From contig DIYJ01000014.1 in the NCBI GenBank assembly GCA_002428995.1, forward strand, positions 321,247 through 385,246: DNA of 64,000 nucleotides, read 5' to 3'. The stretch is from Flavobacteriales bacterium UBA6057 (GTDB lineage Bacteria; Bacteroidota; Bacteroidia; Flavobacteriales_G; Salibacteraceae). The stretch's first letter is position 1. Each line of letters starts with the position of its first letter. The translations under genes were made by a program, and so were the position numbers. Under the pieces are notes generated by a model, which did not search any database, was not told the DNA's origin, and saw only the letters and a program-made list of their open reading frames with translations. This document shows positions 42,501 through 50,100 of the stretch, piece after piece.

Positions 42501-44948
42501 TTCATAAATCGTGCTGACGGTAGGAGTGGCCACCGTTGAATCTCCAGTGAGTGTGGAGAGACTTGCTTGAGCTGTCCACTCATAAGTGGCAGCACCGGTA
42601 GCAAGGATTCCCGTGCTGTCTCCAATGCAGAATTCCGGATTGGAAGCGCTGAGGTTAACGATTGGAAGAGTGTCAACTATAACCAAGAACGAAGTGTCTC
42701 CAATGCAGCCATTGGCATCTGTTCCAACAACCATGTAGGTCGTGTCCAGGTTGGGATGCACACGCACCGAGTCCCCAACGAGGGCGCTGATATCGTAGTT
42801 TGGAGTCCAGGCATAGGTCTGAGCTCCACTCGCGATCAGGTCCAGAGAATCATGGAGGCAAATGCGATTTACGGAAGGCGTAATCAGTAAGGTCGGCAGG
42901 GTATCCACGTGCACCGTAACCCTAGCTGTATCTACGCAACCATTAGAATCCGTAGCTACTACCGTGAAGGTTGTGTTTGTATCAGGGAAAGCGCGAGCGG
43001 AGTCGTTGCTCTCGAATGTGAGGAATCCCGTATTGTCCCAAACATAAGAGGCCGCCCCGGTGATGGTCAGCAGAGTAGTGTCCTCGTTGCAGATGGTGTC
43101 GTCTTGCGTGGTGAGGCTTAGCGTTGGCAAAGGGTTTACGGTGATGGCCGTGTCCAGCGAGTCAGTACAACCGTGGCTATTGGTCACACTGATGGTGTAG
43201 GTAGTTGTGGTGGCAGGGAAGGCCTGAACAATGTTTGTGTCGTAGGCACTGAGTCCGGCATCGTTATCCCAGGCATAGCTGGTTCCTCCGCTTACGGTGA
43301 GCGTGGCGGTGTCTCCGAAACAGAGCGTGTCTTCCGAAACGGTCAATCCGATGTTGGGCAACTGAAAAATGGTAACCAGAATGGAATCTACGGTGTTGCA
43401 GGCATTGGCATCCGTTACGGTCACGCTGTAAACACCTGAATCAGGTGCTGAGCGGGTTTGATTTGTGTTGCCATCATGCCACAGGAAGGAGGCTCCTGCA
43501 TTGCCGGCATCCAGCGTGATGGAATCCGGAGAACAAAAGGAGGTGTCGTTTCCAAGCGCAACAGTTGGAACCGGGTTTACAGTGAGTATCAGCGTATCAA
43601 GCGTCACACATCCATTGGCGCTTGTGATGGTCACATTGTAGGTTCCAGAAACCGTGGCAGTAAACGTCTGATTGGTCGAGCCATCTTGCCAGAGATAGGT
43701 TGAACCGACATTCCCGGCATCCAACACAAGTGAATCGCTGCTGCAGATGGCCGTATCGTTTCCAAAAGGTTTGGTTGGAGGAGCGAAATAGGCCAGGTTG
43801 AACGTATCAATGGCTTCGCAGCCGAGAGGTATGGACACTGTGACCGCGTAAGCTCCGGAATCATTCAATGTCTCGGTTTGGGTGGTAGCGCTTGTGCTCC
43901 AGGCATAAATGCTCCCCGAGGTTCCTGCATCCAGCGTCACAGAATCTTCAGGACAGATGGTAGTATCGTTGCCGAGATCGGTCGTCACTTCAAACACTTC
44001 AATCTCGCTGAAGGCCGTATCCATGCAGCCGAGGTAGTCCGTAACGATCAGGCGAACGGTGTAGGTTCCGGGGGTGTTGTAAACGTGTTTTGCGTTGGTG
44101 TCGATGATGGTCACGCCATCGCCCATATCCCATTCCCAACCCACAATCGTGTTGTTCACCGCGGCACCGGCAGCGTTGTTGCAAGAGTCGCTCACCGCGA
44201 TGGCCGTGGCTGTATCATCCACACAAACATCGGGAGTCAAGACCTCAAACTCTGCGGCTACGCGATAGGAGAAATCGGAATAGCTGACCTGTTCCTGCGA
44301 GTAGTTGTAGAAGCCAAAACGTCCTGGTTCAAAACAGCCGTAAATGTCAAAGATGGTGTCCCCTTCAATGGAAATGACCGTCCGCGTGTTTGTGTAAGTC
44401 AACGCAAAAGCATAGGTCTGGTCAAAGTTCCAGCCGAGGGTGTTCCCATAGTTTGAGTCCAGCGCAGTGACAAAGGGACCGGTATTTCCTGAAAACGCTT
44501 CGGGGAAGTTGGTGACAGCTCCCTCTACCTTCGACAGCGAGAAACCTTCTTTCCCCAGAAAACCACCAAAGGTTTGGTCGTCTTTCTTCCAGTCAAACAA
44601 GTAGAAGTCGTAGTACGCTGAATCGGTAGTATCAGGCGATTCGTACCCAAATACAAAACCTACCCAGTCGTTGTCCACGAAGCTCGCTCCTGCGCTGTTC
44701 ACCGTGATTGTTCCAGTAATGACAACGTTTGCGAAGCTGTCAGGGCTTACATAGAATGTAGGATCTCCATTGATGGACTGGTCAACCGTGTTTCCCCCGT
44801 TGGTGACTGTCCATGAACCATTGGCATCCACCCCTTCCTGAACCCATGTTCCAAGATCGATGTTCGTACCGCACTGGGCATGCACCTGCGTTGACAACAA
44901 TGCCAACAGGAACACGCAAAGGATACAAAGGCGATCGATCGAATACAT
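39585..44948 (-). CDS. Giant repeat surface protein with T9SS type B (gliding-motility type) C-terminus
   Basis: 1787 residues. Signal peptide (to VHAQ near 25); a lectin/thrombospondin-C-like jelly-roll domain at about 26-230 (VGFVFGYESPDT, YDFYLFDWKKDD); one PKD domain (GWEWDMGDGVTIIDTNAKHV); then 18 tandem repeats of about 70-80 residues, each with an early Cys (TICLNDT-like) and a late GC or SC in DxxGC that could form a disulfide; and a CHU_C / type B sorting domain (YAPSAFSPDGNGINDEYFI, MGVYFWQLTFEDE). Such proteins are exported by T9SS, linked to PorV/SprF-type partners, and act as adhesins. No sprF gene is adjacent. Repeats 5 to 12 are closest to each other. Confidence 0.9.
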   Translation of the reverse strand: MYSIDRLCILCVFLLALLSTQVHAQCGTNIDLGTWVQEGVDANGSWTVTNGGNTVDQSINGDPTFYVSPDSFANVVITGTITVNSAGASFVDNDWVGFVFGYESPDTTDSAYYDFYLFDWKKDDQTFGGFLGKEGFSLSKVEGAVTNFPEAFSGNTGPFVTALDSNYGNTLGWNFDQTYAFALTYTNTRTVISIEGDTIFDIYGCFEPGRFGFYNYSQEQVSYSDFSYRVAAEFEVLTPDVCVDDTATAIAVSDSCNNAAGAAVNNTIVGWEWDMGDGVTIIDTNAKHVYNTPGTYTVRLIVTDYLGCMDTAFSEIEVFEVTTDLGNDTTICPEDSVTLDAGTSGSIYAWSTSATTQTETLNDSGAYAVTVSIPLGCEAIDTFNLAYFAPPTKPFGNDTAICSSDSLVLDAGNVGSTYLWQDGSTNQTFTATVSGTYNVTITSANGCVTLDTLILTVNPVPTVALGNDTSFCSPDSITLDAGNAGASFLWHDGNTNQTRSAPDSGVYSVTVTDANACNTVDSILVTIFQLPNIGLTVSEDTLCFGDTATLTVSGGTSYAWDNDAGLSAYDTNIVQAFPATTTTYTISVTNSHGCTDSLDTAITVNPLPTLSLTTQDDTICNEDTTLLTITGAASYVWDNTGFLTFESNDSARAFPDTNTTFTVVATDSNGCVDTARVTVHVDTLPTLLITPSVNRICLHDSLDLIASGAQTYAWTPNYDISALVGDSVRVHPNLDTTYMVVGTDANGCIGDTSFLVIVDTLPIVNLSASNPEFCIGDSTGILATGAATYEWTAQASLSTLTGDSTVATPTVSTIYEVIGTDTFGCKDTNDISITVNSLPLLAATPAVDNICLNDSVNLLMTGTGNATFTWSNPSSLNIALDDSVFAKPTVTTTYTITGTDTNGCVDSTTALVNVDTLPVVTVTPGNSDLCLGSSLTLTAGGAQDYTWSPGTGLNSTTGTSVIASTMVTTLYSIVGVDANGCSADTSLTITVNPLPVIAVNPIDPTICLNDTVQLTASGAITYEWVTVPSAGAFTGAVIDASPDQLTEYLAVGTDANGCSSTAGTFVFVNPLPDVEITLLDDTICLGESQAMTAVNASTYQWAASTTLNTQVGANVVATPTVNTTYTVTGTDANSCSASADTTIAVDTLPDIIINPSMHAMCVGEDVVLQASGATDFTWTPAASLNISVGSTVISSATDTVTYTVTGTDDNSCMNDTTVTVNVTPLPVLTLGFTDDTVCTGTADTLFAQGAITYEWSNNGNVIEPVNDTLIVFPLQTQIYGVVGTGPGGCQSTDFLVVNVHDIPTFSAGADTFKCIDETIQLQASGGVNYTWTDTTGLSDTTIADPLCSATSTTTYTVLIEDNNGCVFSDDVTVNVNPRPQIDPGADRAICIGDDVMLGGNNTGPANATFLWTAAILDSTLVDSTQSNPMVAPDTSTTYSVRVTASNGCADVDTIRITVNPLPVLEILEAPELICRGDTETVLVTAGYPMYEWTGTDSIIDSMPGTLSVSPEDDATYFLLVEDTNGCQNNLEWSVSLEERPIVRSGPDLEMCVFDSVQLEAEEDSLLIFSWSNGSLLSNDSVTNPIAKPDETTTFSLLGTDSNGCTSRSNMTVFVYELPYIDAGDDLVNCDMNRVMLGGLPSGPEGANYEWTPTIGLDDSTAANPFTIITERTTYTLTVTTQFGCVSSDTIRVITDCWSVYAPSAFSPDGNGINDEYFIKYYRIQNPKLQVWDRFGHLVFETLNLDRGWNGKVNDGREAPMGVYFWQLTFEDEIGRARSDEGTLTLVR

Positions 44949-45106
44949 AAGGTGCGTAAGGTTAAGCTCTTAATAGCTACGCAACAAAACTATTCGTGTT
45001 CGGGGATAAATGCCAGAATTCTATGTTACCCTTTGGATTCTCGACCAGCGGGCGTTTTGCGTCTATGTGTCTGAAAAATGGAGCACTGTGCCCGCGATCC
45101 GCATGG

Positions 45107-46126
45107 CTAGTAGCGCCACCGCTTGGCCATACTAACTAACGATAGCATGATGGGTACTTCGATCAACACTCCAACAACGGTGGTAAGTGCTGCTCCTGAG
45201 TTCAACCCAAACAGGGCGATGGCAACAGCTACCGCGAGTTCAAAGAAGTTGCTCGCCCCGATCATAGCTGCTGGGGCACAAATGCGATAGTTGAGCTTTA
45301 AAAACCGACCGGCAAACCAGGAAATGAAGAAAATCAGATAGGTCTGCAAGGTGAGCGGAATGGCAATCAAGACGATGTTAAATGGCTGCTCCAGGATCTG
45401 AGAACCCTGGAAAGCGAAGAGCAGCACCAAGGTGGTGAGCAGTGCGGCAATTGACCATGGCTTCAGGCGAGGAAGGAAATGGGTTTTGAACCACTCTTCG
45501 CCTTTCGAGCTGATGAGCCAGCGATTGGTGAGGTAGCCAGCCACTAAGGGGACCACAACAAAGACCAACACTGAAGTAAGCAATACATCATAAGGAATCT
45601 GGAAATCGGTGATGCCCAGCAGCAGCTGAACGATCGGTACAAAAGCGATCAGGAGAATCAGGTCATTGACAGAGACCTGCACGAGGGTATAGTTCGGGTC
45701 TCCATTGCTGAGGTATGACCATACAAATACCATGGCTGTACAGGGAGCAGCTCCCAGCAGAATAGCTCCTGCGATGTATTGGTCGGCCTGCTCGGGCGTG
45801 AGCCAGGCAGCGTATAGGTGATCAAAAAAGATCCATGCAAACACGGCCATGGTAAAAGGCTTAATCAGCCAGTTTACAACCACGGTTAAGCCCAAACCTT
45901 TGGCATTGCTGGCCACGTTGCGCAGCGAACCAAAGTCGATCTGAACCATCATAGGATAGATCATCATCCAGATGAGGATGGCTACGGGAATGTTGACATG
46001 AGCAATTTCCCAGGAAGAGACAACTTCAATACTGTCGCCAGCGATGGCACCCAGTCCGATGCCTGCGGCAATGCATAACAATACCCAAACGGTTAGGTAG
46101 CGTTCGAAAAAACTAATCCCACTCAT
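45107..46126 (-). CDS. Arsenite efflux transporter, ACR3 family
   Basis: 339 residues with about ten membrane segments. The ACR3 landmarks are present: MMIYPMMVQIDF, GAAPCTAMVFVWSYL with the essential cysteine, LVQVSVNDLILL and APAAMIGASNFFELAVAV. It exports arsenite across the inner membrane. It is the last gene of arsR / arsenate reductase-like / ACR3, starting one base after the preceding stop. Confidence 0.95.
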   Translation of the reverse strand: MSGISFFERYLTVWVLLCIAAGIGLGAIAGDSIEVVSSWEIAHVNIPVAILIWMMIYPMMVQIDFGSLRNVASNAKGLGLTVVVNWLIKPFTMAVFAWIFFDHLYAAWLTPEQADQYIAGAILLGAAPCTAMVFVWSYLSNGDPNYTLVQVSVNDLILLIAFVPIVQLLLGITDFQIPYDVLLTSVLVFVVVPLVAGYLTNRWLISSKGEEWFKTHFLPRLKPWSIAALLTTLVLLFAFQGSQILEQPFNIVLIAIPLTLQTYLIFFISWFAGRFLKLNYRICAPAAMIGASNFFELAVAVAIALFGLNSGAALTTVVGVLIEVPIMLSLVSMAKRWRY

Positions 46127-46127
46127 G

Positions 46128-46739
46128 TCAAGCGTTTACAATGGTTTTGGCAAGTTGCATTGTGTAGTGCATTTCCGCGGCAATTTGTGTGCTTCTCGCC
46201 TCGTATTGCTGTGCTTCTTCCTCCGTTCCGTCATAGGCTTTTGGGTCCTCGTAAGGCAACGAAAAGCGAGCTTCAGCTCCGGGTACAAAAGGGCAGTTTT
46301 CATCCGCGTCTGAGCAGACCATTACAGCGATGAAGTCACGATTCGGGTTTTCACTATGGTCGAAGGTTTTGGAGAACATCCTCAACTCAGAAGCTTCAGA
46401 CCAGCGAGCGCGATAGTTGGGGTTTTCACCAGCATCCAGTGCCTCGATTTGGAAACCAACACTGTTCAGGGCTTTCACCGCAGCGGGATAAAACGCTGTT
46501 GCTTCAGTTCCGCCAGAAAAGCACTCGACTCCCTGAAGCTTGTAATGCTCCGCGGCTTCCTGCGCCCACAGCTGCGCCATCTGGCTTCTTCGGGAGTTGT
46601 GCGTGCAAATAAAGACGAGTTTTATCGGCAGCCCTTGACTCAGGCGCTTTTCCAGGAGTGCAGCAAGTTGAGCCAGTTGTTTTTTTCGCGACTCTTCAAT
46701 AGCGTCAAACGACTGCAGGGAGGGTTGTTTGGGCTTCAT
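46128..46739 (-). CDS. Arsenate reductase-like low-molecular-weight phosphatase (ArsC, thioredoxin type)
   Basis: 203 residues. The P-loop is FICTHNSRRSQMAQ (C-x5-R), the arsenate/phosphotyrosine binding signature. A second conserved cysteine is seen at MVCSDADENCPFVPG, as in the multi-cysteine thioredoxin-coupled ArsC group, and LPYEDPKAYDGT supplies the general acid. An N-terminal helical extension of about 35 residues is present. It should reduce arsenate to arsenite for the ACR3 pump encoded one base downstream. Confidence 0.9.
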   Translation of the reverse strand: MKPKQPSLQSFDAIEESRKKQLAQLAALLEKRLSQGLPIKLVFICTHNSRRSQMAQLWAQEAAEHYKLQGVECFSGGTEATAFYPAAVKALNSVGFQIEALDAGENPNYRARWSEASELRMFSKTFDHSENPNRDFIAVMVCSDADENCPFVPGAEARFSLPYEDPKAYDGTEEEAQQYEARSTQIAAEMHYTMQLAKTIVNA

Positions 46740-46769
46740 TGAGTGATTGAATATTGGTTGATGATGGTG

Positions 46770-47105
46770 TTAACAACAGTCGGGAGTCTGGGGAGCGCGG
46801 TACTGACCAAAAAACTGCTGAATGAGCGAACCAATTTCCTCCCATCGCTCGGGATCGATGCAGTAACACATCGAAGTTCCTTCGATCGACCCTTTGATGA
46901 TGCCTTGATCCTTGAGAGCCTTCAGGTGCTGAGAAACGGTCGGTTGAGCAAGCCCCAGTTCTTCAACCAAGTTGCTGTTGATGCATGAGTTAACCTCCAG
47001 CAAGTGTTCGAGAATGGCTATTCGTGCTGGATGAGCGAGGGCTTTTGCGACCGCTGCCAGCCGGTTTTGTCGCTCCGAGAAAAGTTCTGTTTTTGTTATC
47101 CCCAT
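46770..47105 (-). CDS. arsR: ArsR-family metalloregulator
   Basis: 111 residues with a winged helix (LGLAQPTVSQHLKALKDQG). Cysteines that could bind arsenite are at INSNLVEEL-proximal SCI, at MCYC and at the C-terminal PDCC. It represses its operon and releases DNA when arsenite binds. An imperfect palindrome, probably its operator, lies six bases upstream of the start (47111-47128). It heads the arsenic operon. Confidence 0.92.
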   Translation of the reverse strand: MGITKTELFSERQNRLAAVAKALAHPARIAILEHLLEVNSCINSNLVEELGLAQPTVSQHLKALKDQGIIKGSIEGTSMCYCIDPERWEEIGSLIQQFFGQYRAPQTPDCC

Positions 47106-47110
47106 TGTTT

Positions 47111-47128
47111 CATTGCAATATTACGATG
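47111..47128. promoter_or_regulatory. Probable ArsR operator
   Basis: CATTGCAATATTACGATG; seven of nine positions pair as an inverted repeat around AATATT. It lies directly before arsR, a usual position for autorepression by ArsR/SmtB proteins. Confidence 0.55.
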
Positions 47129-47170
47129 ATTTGGTGTACGACCATTGAGAGATGTGATTTGTTTTTACAC

Positions 47171-47383
47171 CTACTCGTTTACGCTTTGCTTGCGTGTGGA
47201 AAATCCCAGAAGGGAATACACCGGAGAATAGCTCAAATAGCTGGTGACCAAGTAGTAGAGCGCAAAGAAAAGTAGCGAGAAATCAAGATGGTGATCTATA
47301 GAACTCGAGTGGAAGAGGCAAATCAATACCAACGCCACATTCAACCGCACTACCCGGTCCCAATTTGCCAGGTTCATTTTCAT
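47171..47383 (-). CDS. Small membrane protein, DUF2892/YgaP-like
   Basis: About 70 residues from ATG 47383 (MKMNLANWDRVVRLNVAL); a longer frame reaches 47467 but lacks family similarity. Two membrane segments, with the typical opening DRVVRL and closing YSPVYSLLGFSTRK of the DUF2892 domain. It may help sulfur or thiol metabolism as in YgaP, but this is uncertain. It follows the CDF transporter gene. Confidence 0.65.
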   Translation of the reverse strand: MKMNLANWDRVVRLNVALVLICLFHSSSIDHHLDFSLLFFALYYLVTSYLSYSPVYSLLGFSTRKQSVNE

Positions 47384-47468
47384 CAAGTGATGAAGGTAAT
47401 TATTGATCACAAAATACAACGTATGTGAACAGAAGAAATAGATAAGCTTGGTGTTCTTTTCGACCAAA

Positions 47469-48095
47469 TCAGGCGTTACGAAGTGACTTCCAAGCCTGAG
47501 AGATCAAGTCGATACTCCACTTTCCTACAACATAAGCAACAACAGCACTTAGAATGGCATCAATCCAGAACCAATCGGTGTAAATAATTACCACCGTTCC
47601 TAAAATAATTGCCACAGACGAAAAAGTGTCAGCGAGCATGTGAAGAAAGGCGCTTTTGGTGTTTAAGTCTTCCACGCCCGTGGAGGAAAGTATCCATGCC
47701 GTTAGCAGGTTTACAATGAGCCCGATGATGGCAACCACAAAGGTGCTGTTCACCTCAATCACCTCTGGGCTCATCAGGCGTAAGTACGATTCTATGAAGA
47801 TGTAAATCGTGAACCCAATCAGCCCAATTCCATTGATCAGGGCCGCCCAGCTTTCTACCTTGTCATTCTGGGTGCGCTCTGCAATGTAAATGGCCGAAAG
47901 TGAAATGCCGAGTGAGGCTGCATGGGAGAACATGTGCAGGCCATCGCTGAAGAGCATGAGGCTGTTTGCGACATAGCTGTAGAAGAGCTCAACCACCATT
48001 ACAAACAGGGTGATGCCAATGCAAAGCCAAATGGCTTGCGACTTATTCAATCCAAGGCTGTTTCGCCTTACTATTTCGAGTTCAAGAATCTTCAT
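47469..48095 (-). CDS. Cation diffusion facilitator transporter, short form
   Basis: 208 residues with six membrane segments and the CDF metal sites: SDGLHMFSH in segment 2 and HMLADTFSS in segment 5. It ends right after segment 6 (SQAWKSLRNA) without the usual cytoplasmic C-terminal domain. CDF proteins export zinc, iron, cobalt or manganese by proton exchange. Its start overlaps the stop of the di-haem peroxidase gene by one base, so the two are probably translated together, suggesting iron or zinc as cargo. Confidence 0.9.
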   Translation of the reverse strand: MKILELEIVRRNSLGLNKSQAIWLCIGITLFVMVVELFYSYVANSLMLFSDGLHMFSHAASLGISLSAIYIAERTQNDKVESWAALINGIGLIGFTIYIFIESYLRLMSPEVIEVNSTFVVAIIGLIVNLLTAWILSSTGVEDLNTKSAFLHMLADTFSSVAIILGTVVIIYTDWFWIDAILSAVVAYVVGKWSIDLISQAWKSLRNA

Positions 48096-50005
48096 CAGTT
48101 GGTTGTGAGTTTTCGTCCCTGGAGTTCTGGAATGCCTTCAAAATCGGGAAGGTGATCCGGGCGTTCCAGGAAGGATTTATAATCGGTCAATGAATTCATG
48201 AAGGCGATGATGTCGCCAATTTCCTGCTCGTTGAGGCCGAGCTGATCCGGTGGAAGCGTTTGGTGGGGAACATCCAGCCCAAGGCCGGCTCCACCACCGC
48301 GATTGTAAAACCACATCACTTCTTCCAGTGTGGGATACGCTCCGTTGTGGAAATAAGGTGCAGTGATTTCAATGTTTCGAACGGTTGGAGTCTTGAACGA
48401 GAGCTCGTAGAACTCCGTAGCTGAGGGCGTCTTGCCGTTTTTCGCTCTTCCCGGGTCTTTGTCCAGAACCAGGTTGAGCGTATCGTTGGTTGTAGTGACA
48501 CCAAGTACTTCAGATTCAGTGTCGTCATAAAATGGAGGAACCAAACCTGCAAACGTGGGAGCGAAGTGACAAGTGCCACAAGCGGCTTTGCCCATGAAGA
48601 GGTTAAATCCGCGTTTCACGTCCTCTCCGAGATCTGGGTTTTTCCCATGAACGTACTGATCAAACGGGCTGTTCCAGCTACTGAGCGACTGAACGTAAGC
48701 AGCGATGGCGTGGGTGATCTGGTGAGGCTGAATAGGCTCCTTAGCGCCTGGGTAAGCGGTCTGAAATAGCGCTACATACTCAGAGCTCTTTTTCAGCTTG
48801 TCTGAGAGTTCATAGGGCTTGATGTTGAATTCCTTCGGGTTAGCCATCACAAATTCCACCTGACTTTCAAGTCGATCCGCTCTGAGGTCGTGGAAGTAGT
48901 GATGAGAGTACACCGCGTTGAGCAGGGTAGGCGAATTGCGATCTACAAACTCACCGAGCTGATTGGAAGCACTCGTTGGCAGACCGTCCGTGAATCCCTT
49001 TTCGGGTTCATGGCACGTAGCGCATGCGAGGGAGTTGTTGAAGGAAAGCGCGGGATCGAAGAAGAGCGTTCTGCCCAAATCGATCTGCTCTTTTGAAATG
49101 TCCTCTACCGAGGCTTTGAAGAAATGGCTCTTGTTGAGCAGCTCTTCATCAAAAATGTTGCGGGCCTGGTAGGTGGTAGGTTCGCTGGATCGATTCACCT
49201 CCTCGAAGGTCTCGTAACCTGTGATCAGGTGAATGTCCAGTGTCATCTGATACAAGGGGTTGATCACCTCGTTCAGGAACTTCAGGCGGTCGAAGCTGTC
49301 GAAGTCTGCTCCTTTCAGCTGTTGCTTGCCTCGCTTGAAGGTGCCGGGGATTTCTGTAGCGTACTTCTCACCTGCTTCGGTTGCATAGTGCTCTACCGAG
49401 CTTTGCATACCAGCAAAAGCGTGATACGTTTCTGCAAGCGAGCTGTCACTGCCTGGATTCTCAAACCCTGTCACACCCAAGGTCATAAGCCTTACCAGCT
49501 CAAAGCGAATCGCCTCAATGACATGTCGATCATAGATGTTAATGCGTTGGTGGTACTTCTCAATGGCTGCCAAATGATTCAGAAAGTCGGTTCCGAGGCG
49601 TTTGATCTCCTGATAGTCCGGTTCATCTTCATAAACCAGTTCTTCGATTCGCTGCATGCCTTGCGGCTCCAACACATTCATGTCTGCCACCTTCTTCTCC
49701 ACCTGAGGCAGCGGAGCACCGTTGATGTGGGTTTTGATGGCAGAGTGGTGGAAGTATTCCAGGATAAACTCAGCGCGCTTGTACGATCGTCTGGCAGCAT
49801 GAAATGCACTCAGCATTTCAGCCTGGTTTTGGTTGGTTGCAGCATCGGTCATCCATTGCATCTGGGTTGAAACCTGTTGCAAGGATTCTGTTGACCACTG
49901 CTTGATACCTTCTGTGAAATCACCGTCAACGGAAGGGCGAAAACCACTGGAAAGGATCACCGAAATACATGCCAGCGCGAGGGCTACCTGGAACTTTTTT
50001 GTCAT
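48095..50005 (-). CDS. Di-haem cytochrome c peroxidase with N-terminal imelysin-like domain
   Basis: 636 residues with a signal peptide (MTKKFQVALALACISVILSS). Residues about 30-285 are helical, with FHAARRSYKRAEFILEYF recalling the imelysin WxxARxxYxxxExFxF pattern. The C-terminal 330 residues form the CCP/MauG fold with two haem c sites: CATCH (then EPEKGFTDG) and CGTCH (then FAPTFAGL), plus RNSPTLLNAVY and KTPTVRNIEITAPYFHNGAY. It should reduce peroxide, or oxidise a metal, in the periplasm. It precedes a CDF transporter gene with a one-base overlap. Confidence 0.9.
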   Translation of the reverse strand: MTKKFQVALALACISVILSSGFRPSVDGDFTEGIKQWSTESLQQVSTQMQWMTDAATNQNQAEMLSAFHAARRSYKRAEFILEYFHHSAIKTHINGAPLPQVEKKVADMNVLEPQGMQRIEELVYEDEPDYQEIKRLGTDFLNHLAAIEKYHQRINIYDRHVIEAIRFELVRLMTLGVTGFENPGSDSSLAETYHAFAGMQSSVEHYATEAGEKYATEIPGTFKRGKQQLKGADFDSFDRLKFLNEVINPLYQMTLDIHLITGYETFEEVNRSSEPTTYQARNIFDEELLNKSHFFKASVEDISKEQIDLGRTLFFDPALSFNNSLACATCHEPEKGFTDGLPTSASNQLGEFVDRNSPTLLNAVYSHHYFHDLRADRLESQVEFVMANPKEFNIKPYELSDKLKKSSEYVALFQTAYPGAKEPIQPHQITHAIAAYVQSLSSWNSPFDQYVHGKNPDLGEDVKRGFNLFMGKAACGTCHFAPTFAGLVPPFYDDTESEVLGVTTTNDTLNLVLDKDPGRAKNGKTPSATEFYELSFKTPTVRNIEITAPYFHNGAYPTLEEVMWFYNRGGGAGLGLDVPHQTLPPDQLGLNEQEIGDIIAFMNSLTDYKSFLERPDHLPDFEGIPELQGRKLTTN

Positions 50006-50030
50006 CGTTTATTGTTTACTGAGAAAAGAC

Positions 50031-50064
50031 AAAAAGCCCGCAGAGTGTGGTTGCGGGCTTTTTG
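50031..50064 (-). terminator. Rho-independent terminator (works on both strands) after phoX
   Basis: AAAAAGCCCGCA, loop, TGCGGGCTTTTT. It lies 36 bases beyond the stop of the minus-strand phoX gene and just before the peroxidase gene start. Confidence 0.88.
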
Positions 50065-50100
50065 TAGTATGAGATCGGTCAGGGCAAAAAGCCTGAAGTT

